From an uncultured Flavobacteriales bacterium (GTDB lineage Bacteria; Bacteroidota; Bacteroidia; Palsa-965), in the NCBI GenBank assembly GCA_903873905.1, contig CAIQQJ010000115.1, positions 42,356 through 106,355 of the forward strand: a DNA stretch of 64,000 bases, given 5' to 3'. Made by a program: the position numbers and the translations under genes. Positions 16,978 to 27,957 of the stretch are shown here, piece by piece. The notes under the pieces were generated by a model. The model was given only the letters and a program-made list of their open reading frames with translations. It ran no database searches and was not told the origin of the DNA. Each line of letters begins with the position of its first letter. Position 1 is the first letter of the stretch.

Positions 16978-19656
16978 ATGAAAAATCTCTTTACACTTCT
17001 TGCATTTTTGCTTGCCTTCCAATTGAGCGCTCAAAAATTCATTAAACCATCAACAGAAAAACCAATCACATTTACTGAAATGCAAAGACAGTATAATGAT
17101 TGGAAAAAAACGGTTGATCTGAAAAAAATTAAAGGCTGGAAATATTTCTCACGTTGGGAAGAGGATATGCTTTTACACACCAATGCACAAGGTGAAATTG
17201 CTGACCCTACTGATTATATCAATGCTGCAATTGATGTTGCCAATCAAAAACAGGCTGCATCATCACGACAAATGACAAGTGCCGCTTGGTACCCTGTAGG
17301 TCCGAATGCTGTTCCGAATAACCTTACTGGTTATATGGAAAATGGAATTGGCAGAATTAATTGCATTGCGTTTCATCCTACAAATGCAAACACTTATTTC
17401 GTTGGCGTTGCACAAGGGGGAATGTGGAAAACAAGCAACAACGGAACATCGTGGACTCCGCTTACTGATAATCTTCCCATCACACGCATCAGCGACATTT
17501 GTATTGATCCAAGTGATCCGAATAACACCATGTATATTTCTGTTTGTGATTTTGAATATATTGGCTTCGGACTTTATCTCAATGGAAGAAAAAGAAATAC
17601 GCATTACGGACTTGGAGTTTACAAAACCACAGATGGCGGTTTGACTTGGAATCCGACTGGATTGACTTTTCAAATGACACAAGGCGATGCTTCCTTGATC
17701 CGAAAAATAATTGTTGATCCAACAAACAGCAACAATATTCTCGCTTGTGGTGTAACAGGAATGTATCGCTCCACAAATGCTGGTGTAACATGGACAAATG
17801 TAAATCCCGGTTTATTCTGGGATATGCAAAAAGACCCTGTGACTTCTAATACAATTTATGCTGCAACAGGTTGGGTAATGAATTCAAATGATGGAAGCGC
17901 ATCCATTTTGAAATCAACAAATTTTGGTTTGACATGGACAACCTTGACAACTGGAATTCCTGCAACAGGATCTGTGCAAAGAATCAAATTAGCCATTGCT
18001 CCTTCCGATCCGAATTATATTTATGCAATTGCCGTAGACAACCAAAGTGGTTTATATGGAATTTATAAATCGACAAATGCAGGAACGAATTGGACATTTA
18101 TTCCAGCAACAACAAATATTTTAGAAGGTGGAGATGGAACAAATTCAGGAGGACAAGGAACCTATGATTTGGGATTTATGGTTAATCCAACAAATAGAAA
18201 TGTGTTATACGTTGGTGGCGTGAATTTGTGGGGCTCATCTAATGGCGGAACATCTTTTGATCCTGCAAGCCATTGGACATTAAGTTATGGTCCAACCATT
18301 CATGGTGACATCCATTTCATTGCACCAAATCCAGTGACAGGTGAGATTTATGTTTGCAGTGATGGAGGAGTGTTTCGAACAGCAAGTTTTCTTACACAAA
18401 CTTGGAACGCTGCAAATGGTGGATCACCATGGCCAACGCAATGGACACATATCAGTGATGGTATGCAGATTTCTTCATTCTACAGAATTTCAAGTTCAAA
18501 AAATGTTGCAGGAAGATTAGTTGTGGGTGCCCAGGATAACGCTTCGATGTATTTCTCGAATAATGCATGGAGTACAATTTTCGGTGGAGATGGAATGGAT
18601 AATTATTTAGACCCAGTGAATAATCTGAAAATTATCGGATCAAGTCAGTATGGATATTTTTACATGTCGCTTGATGATGGACTTTCAGATGCCGGAACAA
18701 ATCCGAATGTAAATGGTGAAGCAGGAGAATGGACCTCACCAATTATTGCGAACTACAATCAATACGGAACAATTTACGCTGGATTTGAAAATGTGGTAAA
18801 GACCACAAATGGTGGAAACAATTGGAGTGCAATTTCCAATTTTCCAAATCTCGGAAATGCACAGGAAGTTTGCGCCATTGCAGTTTCAAATTCTAATAGC
18901 CAGGTTATTTATGCTGCCAAGAGAGTTCACTATGAATATGGACTTCCTTCGTTGTTATATAAAACAACCAATGGTGGTGGCCTGTGGACAAACATCACAG
19001 CTGGTCTTCCCGATTCCTTGTATTTTACGAGTGTGGAAATAAGTGAAACGGATCCGCTCACGGCTTATGTAGCAATGGCTGGTTTTTGTGCGGCGGATAA
19101 AATTTTCCGTACAACAAATGGAGGAACAAGTTGGACAAACATTTCCTACAATCTCCCGAATGTTCCTGTGAATTGTATTAAATATGTTCCAAGTGCAAAT
19201 ACTGTAATCATCGCAACCGATCTTGGTGTTTATATGTTAGACGTACCAAACAACACATGGGTTTTGCGCAGTACAGGATTGCCGAATGTAATTTGTTCAG
19301 ATATTGAGTTCAATGTTCCTCTGAATAAAATTTATCTCAGCACATTCGGAAGAGGAATTTGGGCAACAGATCTCGACGTATTTACAAATCTTCAAAACAC
19401 AGCAACAAGCAACTCTGAACTCACGCTTTTCCCTTCACCAAACAATGGATCGTTTTCCATTGGCTTGAATGACGAAAATTCCTTAGATGAAAAACTCAAT
19501 CTGGAAATCATCGACATCAATGGAAGGATTATTCAAACTGCTGTTCTTTCCGGACAAGCTCAATACGATTTACATTACGACCTTGCTCCAGGAATGTATT
19601 ATGCAAGAGTGCACGGAACAAAACACAATGGCGTGAAAAGTTTTATTGTTCAGTGA
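16978..19656 (+). CDS. BNR/sortilin-like beta-propeller secreted protein with T9SS type A sorting domain
   Basis: Repeated VYKTTDGGLTWNPT, SWTNISYNLP motifs; C-terminal LTLFPSPNNGSFSI...LAPGMYYARVHG. Confidence 0.85.
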   Translation: MKNLFTLLAFLLAFQLSAQKFIKPSTEKPITFTEMQRQYNDWKKTVDLKKIKGWKYFSRWEEDMLLHTNAQGEIADPTDYINAAIDVANQKQAASSRQMTSAAWYPVGPNAVPNNLTGYMENGIGRINCIAFHPTNANTYFVGVAQGGMWKTSNNGTSWTPLTDNLPITRISDICIDPSDPNNTMYISVCDFEYIGFGLYLNGRKRNTHYGLGVYKTTDGGLTWNPTGLTFQMTQGDASLIRKIIVDPTNSNNILACGVTGMYRSTNAGVTWTNVNPGLFWDMQKDPVTSNTIYAATGWVMNSNDGSASILKSTNFGLTWTTLTTGIPATGSVQRIKLAIAPSDPNYIYAIAVDNQSGLYGIYKSTNAGTNWTFIPATTNILEGGDGTNSGGQGTYDLGFMVNPTNRNVLYVGGVNLWGSSNGGTSFDPASHWTLSYGPTIHGDIHFIAPNPVTGEIYVCSDGGVFRTASFLTQTWNAANGGSPWPTQWTHISDGMQISSFYRISSSKNVAGRLVVGAQDNASMYFSNNAWSTIFGGDGMDNYLDPVNNLKIIGSSQYGYFYMSLDDGLSDAGTNPNVNGEAGEWTSPIIANYNQYGTIYAGFENVVKTTNGGNNWSAISNFPNLGNAQEVCAIAVSNSNSQVIYAAKRVHYEYGLPSLLYKTTNGGGLWTNITAGLPDSLYFTSVEISETDPLTAYVAMAGFCAADKIFRTTNGGTSWTNISYNLPNVPVNCIKYVPSANTVIIATDLGVYMLDVPNNTWVLRSTGLPNVICSDIEFNVPLNKIYLSTFGRGIWATDLDVFTNLQNTATSNSELTLFPSPNNGSFSIGLNDENSLDEKLNLEIIDINGRIIQTAVLSGQAQYDLHYDLAPGMYYARVHGTKHNGVKSFIVQ

Positions 19657-19789
19657 TGAATTAAAAGTTCCATTTAGTCCTGATTATTGTTCATCGAACA
19701 AAATCATAGGAACTTTTGCAAAAACAAATCATTGAAACTGTTTTACCTCTGCTTGTGCTTCTAACTTATCTTTGTCGCCACTGATTTTT

Positions 19790-21145
19790 ATGGACCCCAT
19801 TTCCTGGCGCAAACATTTTTTTCAAACACTCGCACTTGCCATACCGGTTTGTCTGAGCAACGTTGGTCACATTGCAGTTGATCTTGCGGACAATTATTTC
19901 ATTGGACAATTACCTGAAAAAACTTCTGGACAAGCAGCCGTGAGTCTTGCAGGCGCACTTTACATCATGATTCTTGTTTTATTAATCGGCGTTTCATTTG
20001 GACTCACTCCAATTGTTGCCGAGGCAAATGCACAAAATAAAAAAGACAAAATCATCGCGCATTTAAAACATGCGTTTATTCAAAATATTTCTGTCGCCAT
20101 CCTTCTGTTCATTTTGTTGATGGCATGCGCACCCATGTTGCGACTCACCGACAAACCTCCAGCAATTACTGATCTCGCTGTTCGATATTTGAACGTCATG
20201 ATGTTGTCGATGATTCCTCTAAGTTTATTTTTTACAAGTAAACAATTTGCAGAAGGAATGTCGAATACAAAACCAGCAATGTTCATTACGATTGGAGCAA
20301 ACCTTCTGAACATTTTTCTGAATTGGGCATTGGTGTTCGGTCATTTGGGATTTCACCGCATGGGTGTAATGGGCGCATGCTGGGCAACATTTATTTCTCG
20401 ATGTGGAATGGCGCTTGTCATGGTCATGTACATTTATTTTGCACCTCGCTATCGCGATTATCGTTCTGCTTTTCGATATTGGTCAACAAGAAATACTGCT
20501 GAAAAATTATCTTGGCAACCCATCAAAGAACAATTAAAAATTGGAATTCCTTCTGGTTTGATGTTTGTATTGGAAGTTGCAGCCTTCAGTGTACCAACCT
20601 TATTCATCCCAGGCACTCCACAACTTGCGGCACACCGAATTTCACTTGGACTAGCCGGGATGACTTACATGATTTCAAGTGGACTCGGTGCTGCAGCTAC
20701 AATTCGAGTTGGACATTTTCTAGGATTACAAGATAAAATCGGTTTGCGTCGTGCTGGTTTCAGTGCCCTATTTCTTGCGCTTATGTTTATGTTCCTGTCG
20801 GCAATCACCTTTATTGTTTTCCGATTCAAATTAACTTCCTTTTTCAATAACGATCCGAACGTTTTAAAATATGCAGCGCCACTATTATTTATTGCAGCTG
20901 CATTCCAATTATTCGACGGAGCACAAGTAACAGTGCAAGGAGCTTTGCGCGGCTTGAAAGACACAATCGCACCAGGCTTCATCGCATTTTTCGCTTACTG
21001 GATAATTGGATTGCCAGCCAGTTGGTATTTCTGTACACAAATGAATTTGGGAGTACAAGGCGCTTGGTTCGGATTTATTCTCGGACTTGCCGCAGCGAGT
21101 TTCGGATTTATTTGGAGATTCAATCGGCTATCTTCTCTGGCATAA
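19790..21145 (+). CDS. MATE family efflux transporter
   Basis: About 12 hydrophobic segments; MATE-like ADNYFIGQLP, GALRGLKDT; ATG at 19790. Confidence 0.9.
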   Translation: MDPISWRKHFFQTLALAIPVCLSNVGHIAVDLADNYFIGQLPEKTSGQAAVSLAGALYIMILVLLIGVSFGLTPIVAEANAQNKKDKIIAHLKHAFIQNISVAILLFILLMACAPMLRLTDKPPAITDLAVRYLNVMMLSMIPLSLFFTSKQFAEGMSNTKPAMFITIGANLLNIFLNWALVFGHLGFHRMGVMGACWATFISRCGMALVMVMYIYFAPRYRDYRSAFRYWSTRNTAEKLSWQPIKEQLKIGIPSGLMFVLEVAAFSVPTLFIPGTPQLAAHRISLGLAGMTYMISSGLGAAATIRVGHFLGLQDKIGLRRAGFSALFLALMFMFLSAITFIVFRFKLTSFFNNDPNVLKYAAPLLFIAAAFQLFDGAQVTVQGALRGLKDTIAPGFIAFFAYWIIGLPASWYFCTQMNLGVQGAWFGFILGLAAASFGFIWRFNRLSSLA

Positions 21146-21148
21146 AAA

Positions 21149-21168
21149 ATCCTGCGCGAAGCAGGATA
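21149..21168. terminator. Bidirectional terminator-like hairpin between convergent genes
   Basis: AATCCTGCGCGAAGCAGGATAAT. Confidence 0.65.
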
Positions 21169-21174
21169 ATATTC

Positions 21175-21699
21175 CTAAAATAAATCTTGCAAATAGCGTT
21201 CCTTCAAAACATTCTGGTGATGAAGATGATGTCCTACAATAATATAAAGTAAAGCACGAGGTGTAACTGGATTATTGTTGGCACATCCCATCCGATCCAA
21301 ATCTTCAATGGTAAACGATTTGAAAAGTGAAAGGGTTGCTTCACGAACAAATCCGAATTCATGACTGAGATCGTAAAGCGAACGTTTGTCAAATTTTCCT
21401 TCTGCAACATATTCGTTTTCATCAAAACCAGGAAGCGATTGTTTCTCCCCACGCGCAATGCATAATGCGCGACAAGCCATGATGCGTTCCGTATCGATCA
21501 TGTGTCCTACAACTTCTTTCACTGACCATTTTCCATCTGCATAACGGAAATCCTCTTTTTCATCAGGTACTTCAGACAACAGCACTTTAAAATCCAACAC
21601 AAGTGATTCCAATAAATGCAATGGATCTTGGCCTGATAATTTGCTCACATATTTTTCATAATAAGGAGCAAAACTTTCGGATGTAGGAGGAGTAATCAT
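21175..21699 (-). CDS. DinB family protein
   Basis: KWSVKEVVGHMIDTERIMACRAL...VGHHLHHQNVLKERYL. Confidence 0.85.
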   Translation of the reverse strand: MITPPTSESFAPYYEKYVSKLSGQDPLHLLESLVLDFKVLLSEVPDEKEDFRYADGKWSVKEVVGHMIDTERIMACRALCIARGEKQSLPGFDENEYVAEGKFDKRSLYDLSHEFGFVREATLSLFKSFTIEDLDRMGCANNNPVTPRALLYIIVGHHLHHQNVLKERYLQDLF

Positions 21700-21709
21700 A
21701 CAAAAATTA

Positions 21710-23437
21710 CTATTTAATTAATTCCAATTGTTCCTTCACAAAACGCACTAACTCGTGCACGTACTTCTGAGAAAAATCAAATTTGATTCCTGCCGCTTCG
21801 TAAATCTTTCCTATCGGTTGTGTATACCCCAATTTCAATGCAGCCTCATACTGATCCAATGCTTTTTCGGGATTCAAAAGATAATTTCTCCAAACTGCAA
21901 TTGCACCCAATTGCGCCATTCCATATTCAATGTAATAAAACGGCACTTCGAAAATGTGCAATTGTTTTTGCCAGTTGTATTTCTGCACAACCTCAAATCC
22001 TTTCCAATCAATTACCGGTGATTCAAACTTGGACATTATTCTACTCCATGCATTGGAACGTTCCTCCGCAGTATGATTTTTATTTTCATAAATCCAATGT
22101 TGGAATTCATCAACAGTTGCTACCCACGGCAATGTTCCCAAAACTTTTTCCAATTGTTCGCGACGGGCGCGTTTCAAATCCTCTTCATTGGAATAAAAAA
22201 CATTCCAGTATTCCATCGAAATCAATTCCATTGACATGCTTGCGAGTTCACACACTTCTGATGGCGGATTTTTCAATGAAGTTAATGGTAATGGATTTTC
22301 AAGAAAAGAATGGATTGCATGTCCCGCTTCATGAACCATTGTTATCACATCACGTTGTGATCCGACAGAATTCATGAATATAAAAGGAACGCCTGTTTCG
22401 GAAAGCGAATAATTATATCCGCCAGGCGCTTTTCCCTTTCGAGAATCCAAATCAAAATGCCCCATTGCTCTCATGGTGGAAATATATTCCGCATAAGCAG
22501 GACGTACTCGACTCAAACAAAGAATTGTTTTGTCTAGAAAATCTTCTCCGTTTTGAAATGGTTTTAATGCAGGTTTCCCTGTCAAATCAACTTCAAGATC
22601 GTAAGGACGCAATTCACTTAGCCCCAAATTTTTCTTTCGTGCAGTTTCTATCTCCGTAATAAATGGCACAACCTCCGCTTCTACAGCAGCATGAAAACGG
22701 AAACAATCTTCTTTCGTATAATCAAATCTACCAAGGGAGGCAAAACTATAATCGCGGAAATTATCATAACCCGAATTCGTGGCAACTTCCTGACGAAGTA
22801 CGCACAGCTGATCAAATAATTTATCAAAAACTTCCCGATCCGCTAAACGACGTTCCCATACTTTCACAAAAGCCTCGAGACGAATAGTACGATCTGTATT
22901 CTTGAAATAATTGGAAGTTTGCTGAATGGTAATTTCTTTCCCTTCCATCGTCACCATCATATCGCCAGCAATTTTTCCGTATTCCTGTTTCAGTTTTTCA
23001 ATTTCTGTAAACAGAGGAATATTTTTTTCGCGATAAATGGCAATGTCATTGTGAATGGTGCGCAAAAAAATCGCGTACACTTCTGGATTGAGTTCGGTGC
23101 GGAATGCACATGCATCCAACTTAGAATTCAATTGCTGAAACCAAGGAGCTGCTTTCGGTTCAATTTCAGTGACAAAAAAATCGTAAGCTTTTTCGTAATC
23201 GGGATTTACCGTATCACAAGTGGAGCGAATGTAACGCCACGCCATTTCCTCATCGAAAACCGCATCGAGTTCGCTGTAATCCAACAGCCACTTCATCAGT
23301 TCATCAACAGAACTGATTTTACGTTCAGAAAGATTCTTGAACCAAGGTTCGAGTCCTTCCCAGTTATCAAACGAAAGATCTCCAAAAAGAAAATGTCTTT
23401 TCAGTTTGTTAGCCAACTGTGAACTGACAACATCCAT
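21710..23437 (-). CDS. pepF: M3 family oligoendopeptidase
   Basis: Zinc motif HEAGHAIHSFLE; M3 architecture. Confidence 0.9.
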   Translation of the reverse strand: MDVVSSQLANKLKRHFLFGDLSFDNWEGLEPWFKNLSERKISSVDELMKWLLDYSELDAVFDEEMAWRYIRSTCDTVNPDYEKAYDFFVTEIEPKAAPWFQQLNSKLDACAFRTELNPEVYAIFLRTIHNDIAIYREKNIPLFTEIEKLKQEYGKIAGDMMVTMEGKEITIQQTSNYFKNTDRTIRLEAFVKVWERRLADREVFDKLFDQLCVLRQEVATNSGYDNFRDYSFASLGRFDYTKEDCFRFHAAVEAEVVPFITEIETARKKNLGLSELRPYDLEVDLTGKPALKPFQNGEDFLDKTILCLSRVRPAYAEYISTMRAMGHFDLDSRKGKAPGGYNYSLSETGVPFIFMNSVGSQRDVITMVHEAGHAIHSFLENPLPLTSLKNPPSEVCELASMSMELISMEYWNVFYSNEEDLKRARREQLEKVLGTLPWVATVDEFQHWIYENKNHTAEERSNAWSRIMSKFESPVIDWKGFEVVQKYNWQKQLHIFEVPFYYIEYGMAQLGAIAVWRNYLLNPEKALDQYEAALKLGYTQPIGKIYEAAGIKFDFSQKYVHELVRFVKEQLELIK

Positions 23438-23457
23438 GGGAAGAAATAAATTCCGGC

Positions 23458-23997
23458 TTAAGCCAGTCCTGATTTGCGCACACCTTTCGCCTGTACTTTA
23501 GGCGCATTGGATTTCAAATCCTTTTTCTTTTCAAAATCCTTTTTCATGGAAGGAATTGCAGTGGTTTTGTCAACATGCAATTTTTTATCGGCATCTTCTT
23601 CCTTAGGCTCTTCTACAACTAGTAAACCGGCAGACTGAAGAATATTATACCAAGAAAAAAGTTTTCTCAAATCAGAAATATGAACGCGTTCCTTATCATA
23701 TTCAGGAACGATTGTTTCCACATATGCGCGCAAGGTTTTCTCATCGGAAGATTTTCCATCCGGACAAGCTCCGCCTTTTTCCTTATCGAAAATTTTCTTG
23801 TACACTTCTTTCAAAGGAAGATCATCGCCAGTTGTGTAGATGCTGATATCCTCCAATGTGCTGATGCGATTGGATGCGAAGGCAGGAAAACGTTTCTTGT
23901 CAATCAAAGATTCAACGATCACACCGCTTTTCGATTGTGCAATCACTTTATACAAACCGGGCATGCCGGACATTGAGATGATGTTACTGATATCCAT
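23458..23997 (-). CDS. Conserved Bacteroidota protein, DUF5606-like
   Basis: MDISNIISMSGMPGLYKVIAQSKSGVIVESLIDKKRFPAF... Confidence 0.7.
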   Translation of the reverse strand: MDISNIISMSGMPGLYKVIAQSKSGVIVESLIDKKRFPAFASNRISTLEDISIYTTGDDLPLKEVYKKIFDKEKGGACPDGKSSDEKTLRAYVETIVPEYDKERVHISDLRKLFSWYNILQSAGLLVVEEPKEEDADKKLHVDKTTAIPSMKKDFEKKKDLKSNAPKVQAKGVRKSGLA

Positions 23998-24143
23998 TTT
24001 ATAAGATTATTTGTACAAAAATACGAATAACAAGGGAGGTGGCAAGTGGAACAAGGAAAGAGATTGGAATTACAAGAACAAGGACCGTGATTGGTAATCT
24101 TTAAGGCAATATAATACACCTTCGCTAACGGTGTGTCTATCAC

Positions 24144-24180
24144 AAAAAAGCCGCTTCCCAACTCTGGAAAGCGGCTTTTA
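24144..24180 (-). terminator. Rho-independent terminator
   Basis: AAAAAGCCGCTTCCCAACTCTGGAAAGCGGCTTTT downstream of the S8 protease. Confidence 0.85.
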
Positions 24181-24195
24181 TCAATTCTACTTTTG

Positions 24196-27108
24196 TTACT
24201 TACGAGTAACCACGATTTTCTTCGTGATCAAACTATTTTCGGATGCAAATTGCACGAAGTACATTCCTTCAGGCAGATTGGCAACATCAAGTTGTGCAAC
24301 ATAATTACCAGGTGATTTATCTCCTTTTGCAAGAGTATTCACAAGTCTACCAGAAGCATCGATTATACGGATTTCAGAATAACCAGCTTCAGCTACGTTG
24401 TAAGTAATGTCGGTTACACCTGAAGTTGGATTTGGAAATGCATTTAATGTAGAATAATTTGCATCGTGAGATACGAAAACGCTCAATGGAATTCCATCCC
24501 ACATAATCTGAGCATCAGCTGCGCTAGCTTGCAAATCGGCCAAATTATCACCAGCAATTAAAGCAAATGCAACAGTGATCGAATCATTTGCGGCAACTGT
24601 GAATGGTCCACTTGAAACTACATCACAAATATCAGCACCACCACCGGTAGAGCCTGCAATATCTCTGGTGGTCGTCATTGAAGTGTATTTTTCAGCTTGA
24701 TCATAACCATCGGTAATATCCATTCCACCTGCTCCACCTGTTACATTATCAATTGCATAATGATTTACAGGAGCAGAATTGGTTAGCAATTTGATTCCAC
24801 AATATTTTCCACTTGCCAATGTACAGAACGCATAACCCATTTTTTGTCCAGCATCAAATCCTGTTCTATTGGAGCCGAAGGTGGCTGCGTCAATATCCCA
24901 GTCAGAAAAAATTCCTGCATAAAGATTTGAGAGTGTACTTGCGCCAGTATTCTTGATCACATATTTCACAATCACATATTTACGATGCGGAGCTGAGTTC
25001 CATGCATAGGCAGAATGATGTACCGTTACAGGAAGTGGTGTTGTAGATACGTTATCACGGAATTTTCCATCCACGTCAAAATTGGAAACAACAACAGGAC
25101 TTACGGTGCGAACATTACTTGAGGAAGCAAAATCTGCATCTGTATTTCCTGGAGTTCCATTACGAACCATGTCATTTGTATTTGCACTTGTAGTTCCAAT
25201 CATCAAACTGGATTCATACATCAATGATCCACCTTGCAAATAATTAAAGCCCAGACCTTGTAATTGGTTAGGTTGATTGTAGCCAATCAAACCTTTGCTG
25301 GTGATGGTGGTCCAAACATCATTAACAGTGATATTGATATAATCCACATTGACAACAACAGAGAAATAAGTATTGACAGAATAACTACCATCCACCATAG
25401 TGAGTTTAAAAACAATGCTCTGATTGATTGGAGCACTTGCATTTATTTTCACTGTGAAAGGATCTGCATTATGATTTGCTGTTCCCAATGTGCCTAGCGC
25501 ACCAACAGCAGTTGTTCCATCAAGAACAGTTACAAAACCACCGGCAGTAACAACGCTCAATGTTGCATTCAAATTAGTTGCAGCTCCAAGATAATTTGTA
25601 AACAAACCTCTTATGCGCAAAGTATCACCTGCAATGAATGTCATGTCATTATTATCATCAAACAAAACATTGGTGTAAGTAATAGCAGGACCATTTGGAT
25701 CTGTCAAAGCGCGATAAAGATTTACACGACCTGTTCCAAGACGATCTGCATAAATAGCAGATGTATTTCCAGACACGGAATAAATATCATCAGCTGTGCG
25801 CTTAAGACGTTCGCCTGTTTGAAGTGCATTGTAAGATGGGTAATAAGCACGAACCACTGCTGCACATCCTGCACAAACAGGAGAAGCCATTGAAGTTCCG
25901 CTATTCATTGCGTAACTATTCGAAGTCCAAGTTGCATTGACATTATTACCAGGAGAACAAATGTCGACTGTGTAATTGTAATTTGAAAAACTTGCACGCG
26001 CGTCAGTATTGGTTGTCGCGGCAACGCTTAAAACTTTATCATAAGCAGCAGGATAAAATATTTCATCCAAACCATCATTACCAGCAGCGGCAACAACTAA
26101 TGCATCCATATTATTTGTTGCATAATCAATAATGCTTTGTCCGTAAGAACCGCCACCTGCACCACCCCAAGAGCAATTGATAACACCACAACCATGATCG
26201 GCTGCATAAGTAATTCCTTCATAAGAAGCAGTCAAAGCGCCAGTAGCATCAGCTATTTTAACCGGCAAAAATTTGCAATTGTAACCCGTTCCGCACAAAC
26301 CCGTATTGTTATTGCATTGCGCAGCCGCACATCCGCTTACGTGAACACCGTGCGCATTTCCCTGCCATGTTGCATCTTTATCATTCATGGCAACATCCCA
26401 ACCAGTGTAGTTGTCAATGTAACCATCCGCATCATCGTCGATATTATTATTTGGAATTTCTCCTGCGTTGTGTGCAAGTTGGTTAACAAGATCTGTATGT
26501 GTAAGCTCTGTTCCAGTATCCACAATTCCGATTATGGAAGTAGAAGCGCCAGTAGAAATATCCCAACCACTTTGTGTTGCTCCAGCAGCATGAACGGTAT
26601 AAATGTGATATTGTCCATTCGCAGAAGTGTTATTTGCCGCTTTTGGATCGTTTGGTGTTAATGTGATTTTCGGAATGTAATGTGGTTCCACATATTCAAA
26701 AAAACCTTGATTGAAAAGTTTTCCAATTGCACTTTCAAGTGGCAATGCGCCTGTGTAGTGAACTTCATACACAAGAGAAAGGTCAATCATCGGCGCACCA
26801 TATTTATTTAAGGCTTTTTCTGGAGCCTTTTTCAAAGGATAAATTTTCTTGATATTATCAACGCCAATCATGTTGAAGAAATTTTCAACAGCAGCAATTG
26901 AAATTTGTGAATTGCTACACTGACTTCTGTACTCAGGAAGTACATTAATGATCAATGTGTTTGGCATAAATTCATCCGACTTTAATAAAGTGGTCGGTGT
27001 ATATTTTTGTGCATGAAGTCCCTGGGAACTTCCAGCATTACCAGTGTTTTTTGCAGAAATGTTTGCAGCAAACATTGTAAGCAGAGAAATCGTAATGATC
27101 CTTTTCAT
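24196..27108 (-). CDS. S8 (subtilisin-like) serine peptidase with T9SS type A sorting domain
   Basis: GIVDTGTELTHTDL, HGVHVSGCAA, GTSMASPVCAG; C-terminal NAFPNPTSGVTDITYNV...LPEGMYFVQFASENSLITKKIVVTRK. Confidence 0.95.
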   Translation of the reverse strand: MKRIITISLLTMFAANISAKNTGNAGSSQGLHAQKYTPTTLLKSDEFMPNTLIINVLPEYRSQCSNSQISIAAVENFFNMIGVDNIKKIYPLKKAPEKALNKYGAPMIDLSLVYEVHYTGALPLESAIGKLFNQGFFEYVEPHYIPKITLTPNDPKAANNTSANGQYHIYTVHAAGATQSGWDISTGASTSIIGIVDTGTELTHTDLVNQLAHNAGEIPNNNIDDDADGYIDNYTGWDVAMNDKDATWQGNAHGVHVSGCAAAQCNNNTGLCGTGYNCKFLPVKIADATGALTASYEGITYAADHGCGVINCSWGGAGGGSYGQSIIDYATNNMDALVVAAAGNDGLDEIFYPAAYDKVLSVAATTNTDARASFSNYNYTVDICSPGNNVNATWTSNSYAMNSGTSMASPVCAGCAAVVRAYYPSYNALQTGERLKRTADDIYSVSGNTSAIYADRLGTGRVNLYRALTDPNGPAITYTNVLFDDNNDMTFIAGDTLRIRGLFTNYLGAATNLNATLSVVTAGGFVTVLDGTTAVGALGTLGTANHNADPFTVKINASAPINQSIVFKLTMVDGSYSVNTYFSVVVNVDYINITVNDVWTTITSKGLIGYNQPNQLQGLGFNYLQGGSLMYESSLMIGTTSANTNDMVRNGTPGNTDADFASSSNVRTVSPVVVSNFDVDGKFRDNVSTTPLPVTVHHSAYAWNSAPHRKYVIVKYVIKNTGASTLSNLYAGIFSDWDIDAATFGSNRTGFDAGQKMGYAFCTLASGKYCGIKLLTNSAPVNHYAIDNVTGGAGGMDITDGYDQAEKYTSMTTTRDIAGSTGGGADICDVVSSGPFTVAANDSITVAFALIAGDNLADLQASAADAQIMWDGIPLSVFVSHDANYSTLNAFPNPTSGVTDITYNVAEAGYSEIRIIDASGRLVNTLAKGDKSPGNYVAQLDVANLPEGMYFVQFASENSLITKKIVVTRK

Positions 27109-27252
27109 GTAAGTTGGTTAGAAAGATTTGGTAGGTCTTGAATTTTGAACAACGAATGTAACGATAACATTCTGGAAATCAAACTGAGAAAGAGGTGAAA
27201 GTCGCGGGTATTGCGGTGAATTAACATTAATCTTCAAAAAACATAGGCCCTT

Positions 27253-27732
27253 TTAAAAATAGCTCGGCAATTCCTTCAGAAAAACATATTTCTCATTTTC
27301 ATGATCCACTTCACAGCAGAAATGCTGCAGTCCATTTGTAAGCAAAAATAAATTCACATCAAGTGTCAAATTATATCTTGCAGCCTGATCAAAAACGTGC
27401 TGGTTAATTTCCACATCATGCGCCTTGCATTCTACAATTAATACCGGCTTTGTTTCGTGATTGAAGGCAACAATATCACATCGTCGTGTCAATCCATTCA
27501 CAGCAATTGACTTTTCAACTGCCAATAAAGAAGCGGGATAATTTTTCTCCTCAATCAACCATTTTGCCGTATGTTGGCGCACCCATTCTTCAGGTGTAAG
27601 AGTCACCCATTTTTTTCTCACCACATCAAATATTTCCGGTCGTGATTTATTGTCACGCATTCGAAATTCATAAGAAGGAAAATTCAGTTTTGGAAGCGCC
27701 ATTTCTGATTGCGGATTGAAAAAACAATTCAT
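27253..27732 (-). CDS. HsdR N-terminal-domain (HSDR_N_2-like) PD-(D/E)XK protein
   Basis: RCDIVAFNHETKPVLIVECKAHDVEINQHVFDQAARYN fits a nuclease-fold D...ExK core. Confidence 0.8.
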   Translation of the reverse strand: MNCFFNPQSEMALPKLNFPSYEFRMRDNKSRPEIFDVVRKKWVTLTPEEWVRQHTAKWLIEEKNYPASLLAVEKSIAVNGLTRRCDIVAFNHETKPVLIVECKAHDVEINQHVFDQAARYNLTLDVNLFLLTNGLQHFCCEVDHENEKYVFLKELPSYF

Positions 27733-27957
27733 TTCAAAGTTAATTTAAAATGAACTGAAAAATATTTTCAATCCAGATCTCTGACACTTTTGATTGTTGA
27801 ATCCAATGTAACATGAATTCTTAATAGCAGTAGGCTCAATTGAATTTATGATTCATTTGGGGTTGATAGCTTATTGTTACTTCAATTAAAAATTTATTCC
27901 AAAAAAGGAAAAACTGTATTCCCTTTCACTTCCCTATCTTTGCCAATAATATTATCT

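Noticed and set aside
23346-23356. GGTTCGAGTCC resembling a tRNA T-loop
   Set aside because: Lies inside the pepF coding sequence; no acceptor, D-arm or anticodon arm nearby.
24018-24100. GGTGGCAAGTGGAACAAGG...GTGATTGGTAATC as a heptamer array
   Set aside because: Phrases resemble other arrays but the 7-nt register is too degraded to call confidently.
27253-27732. Restriction-modification or defence system
   Set aside because: Single HsdR-N-like protein with no methylase, specificity or helicase gene and a housekeeping neighbourhood.
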